From Desulfovibrio sp. (GTDB lineage: Bacteria; Desulfobacterota; Desulfovibrionia; Desulfovibrionales; Desulfovibrionaceae): a DNA stretch of 5,783 nucleotides. The first letter of the stretch is position 1; each line of letters starts with the position of its first letter. Below, piece after piece: positions 5,654 through 5,783 of the stretch. Both the position numbers and the translations under genes were made by a program. Location: assembly GCA_003512875.1 (NCBI GenBank), contig DONZ01000194.1:1-5783 (forward strand), written 5' to 3'. A model generated the notes under the pieces. It was not told where the DNA came from. It ran no database searches and saw nothing but the letters and a program-made list of their open reading frames with translations.

Positions 5654-5783
5654 CTAAAAAATGCAAGCGCTATCAATACGACTTTTTATTTCCGCCCAAT
5701 ACTTTTTAAGCCGTGATTTTACTGCAATAGGATTACTGCCATTGATACCGGCTTGGAAGCCTTGCTTTTTGGCAAATAAGAGT
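5654..5783 (-). CDS. C-terminal end of an unrecognised gene upstream of the TraM-like gene
   Basis: The minus-strand frame is open from the right edge to a TAG at 5656-5654. It gives 42 residues beginning LLFAKKQGFQAGINGSNPIA and ending ACIF. The stretch is basic and helical (KSRLKKYWAEIKSRI) with no domain I recognise. The other frame checked across this stretch meets a stop early, and the stop here lies 13 nt before the next ATG, a usual operon distance. It is probably the end of another transfer or accessory gene transcribed with the operon. The name cannot be given from so short a piece. Confidence 0.5.
   Translation of the reverse strand, partial: LLFAKKQGFQAGINGSNPIAVKSRLKKYWAEIKSRIDSACIF

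Overview
The window carries the front half of a P-type (IncP/Ti-like, Trb) conjugative type IV secretion operon, all on the minus strand. It therefore reads from the right edge to the left. In transcription order it holds the end of an unrecognised gene (5783-5654), a TraM-like membrane-anchored protein (5640-5218), trbB (ATPase, 5216-4263), trbC (pilin precursor, 4261-3902), trbD (3905-3615), an AT-rich insert, trbE (VirB4-class ATPase, 2493-106), and the start of a secreted TrbJ-like protein cut off by the left edge (106-1). The B-C-D-E-J order and the tight junctions (1-nt gaps, ATGA and TGATG overlaps) are typical of trb loci on plasmids and integrative conjugative elements. A Trb system with TrbC-type pilin and a signal peptide points to a Gram-negative, probably proteobacterial, host of low to moderate GC. 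I cannot name the organism. No replication, integration, oriT or relaxase gene is visible, so plasmid and ICE cannot be told apart here.

Two things break the ordinary picture. First, trbD and trbE, normally adjacent, are separated by about 1.1 kb of very AT-rich DNA (hand count about 18.5% GC over 2521-3000, 21% over 3001-3240, 28% over 3241-3600; sampled trb lines are about 38-53%). The insert carries three small membrane-protein genes that I do not recognise. Two lie in operon orientation (3541-3233 and 3223-2996). The third (2524-2991) faces the opposite way, diverges from trbE over 30 bases and converges on its neighbour with a 4-base gap. Small inner-membrane proteins inside a transfer operon suggest entry exclusion, protection against pilus-dependent phage, or another cargo function. 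That is inference only.

Second, the TrbJ-like gene starts with a good ribosome binding site and a signal-peptide start, then runs into an alternating TA tract (eight units, 57-73). After the tract the obvious continuation of the signal peptide (TIATAPAVWA, then LSDATSFSP) lies in another frame. As written the gene stops after 28 codons. One extra TA unit, or two fewer, restores one continuous secreted protein. This has the layout of a slipped-strand phase-variation switch on a conjugation gene, unless it is an assembly or sequencing error in the repeat.

How the parts would work together, from knowledge of the families: TrbC is the cyclic pilin subunit, TrbB and TrbE are the cytoplasmic motors, TrbD is a small membrane partner of TrbE, and TrbJ is an exported assembly component. 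The frame state of trbJ could decide whether a cell builds the transfer apparatus.
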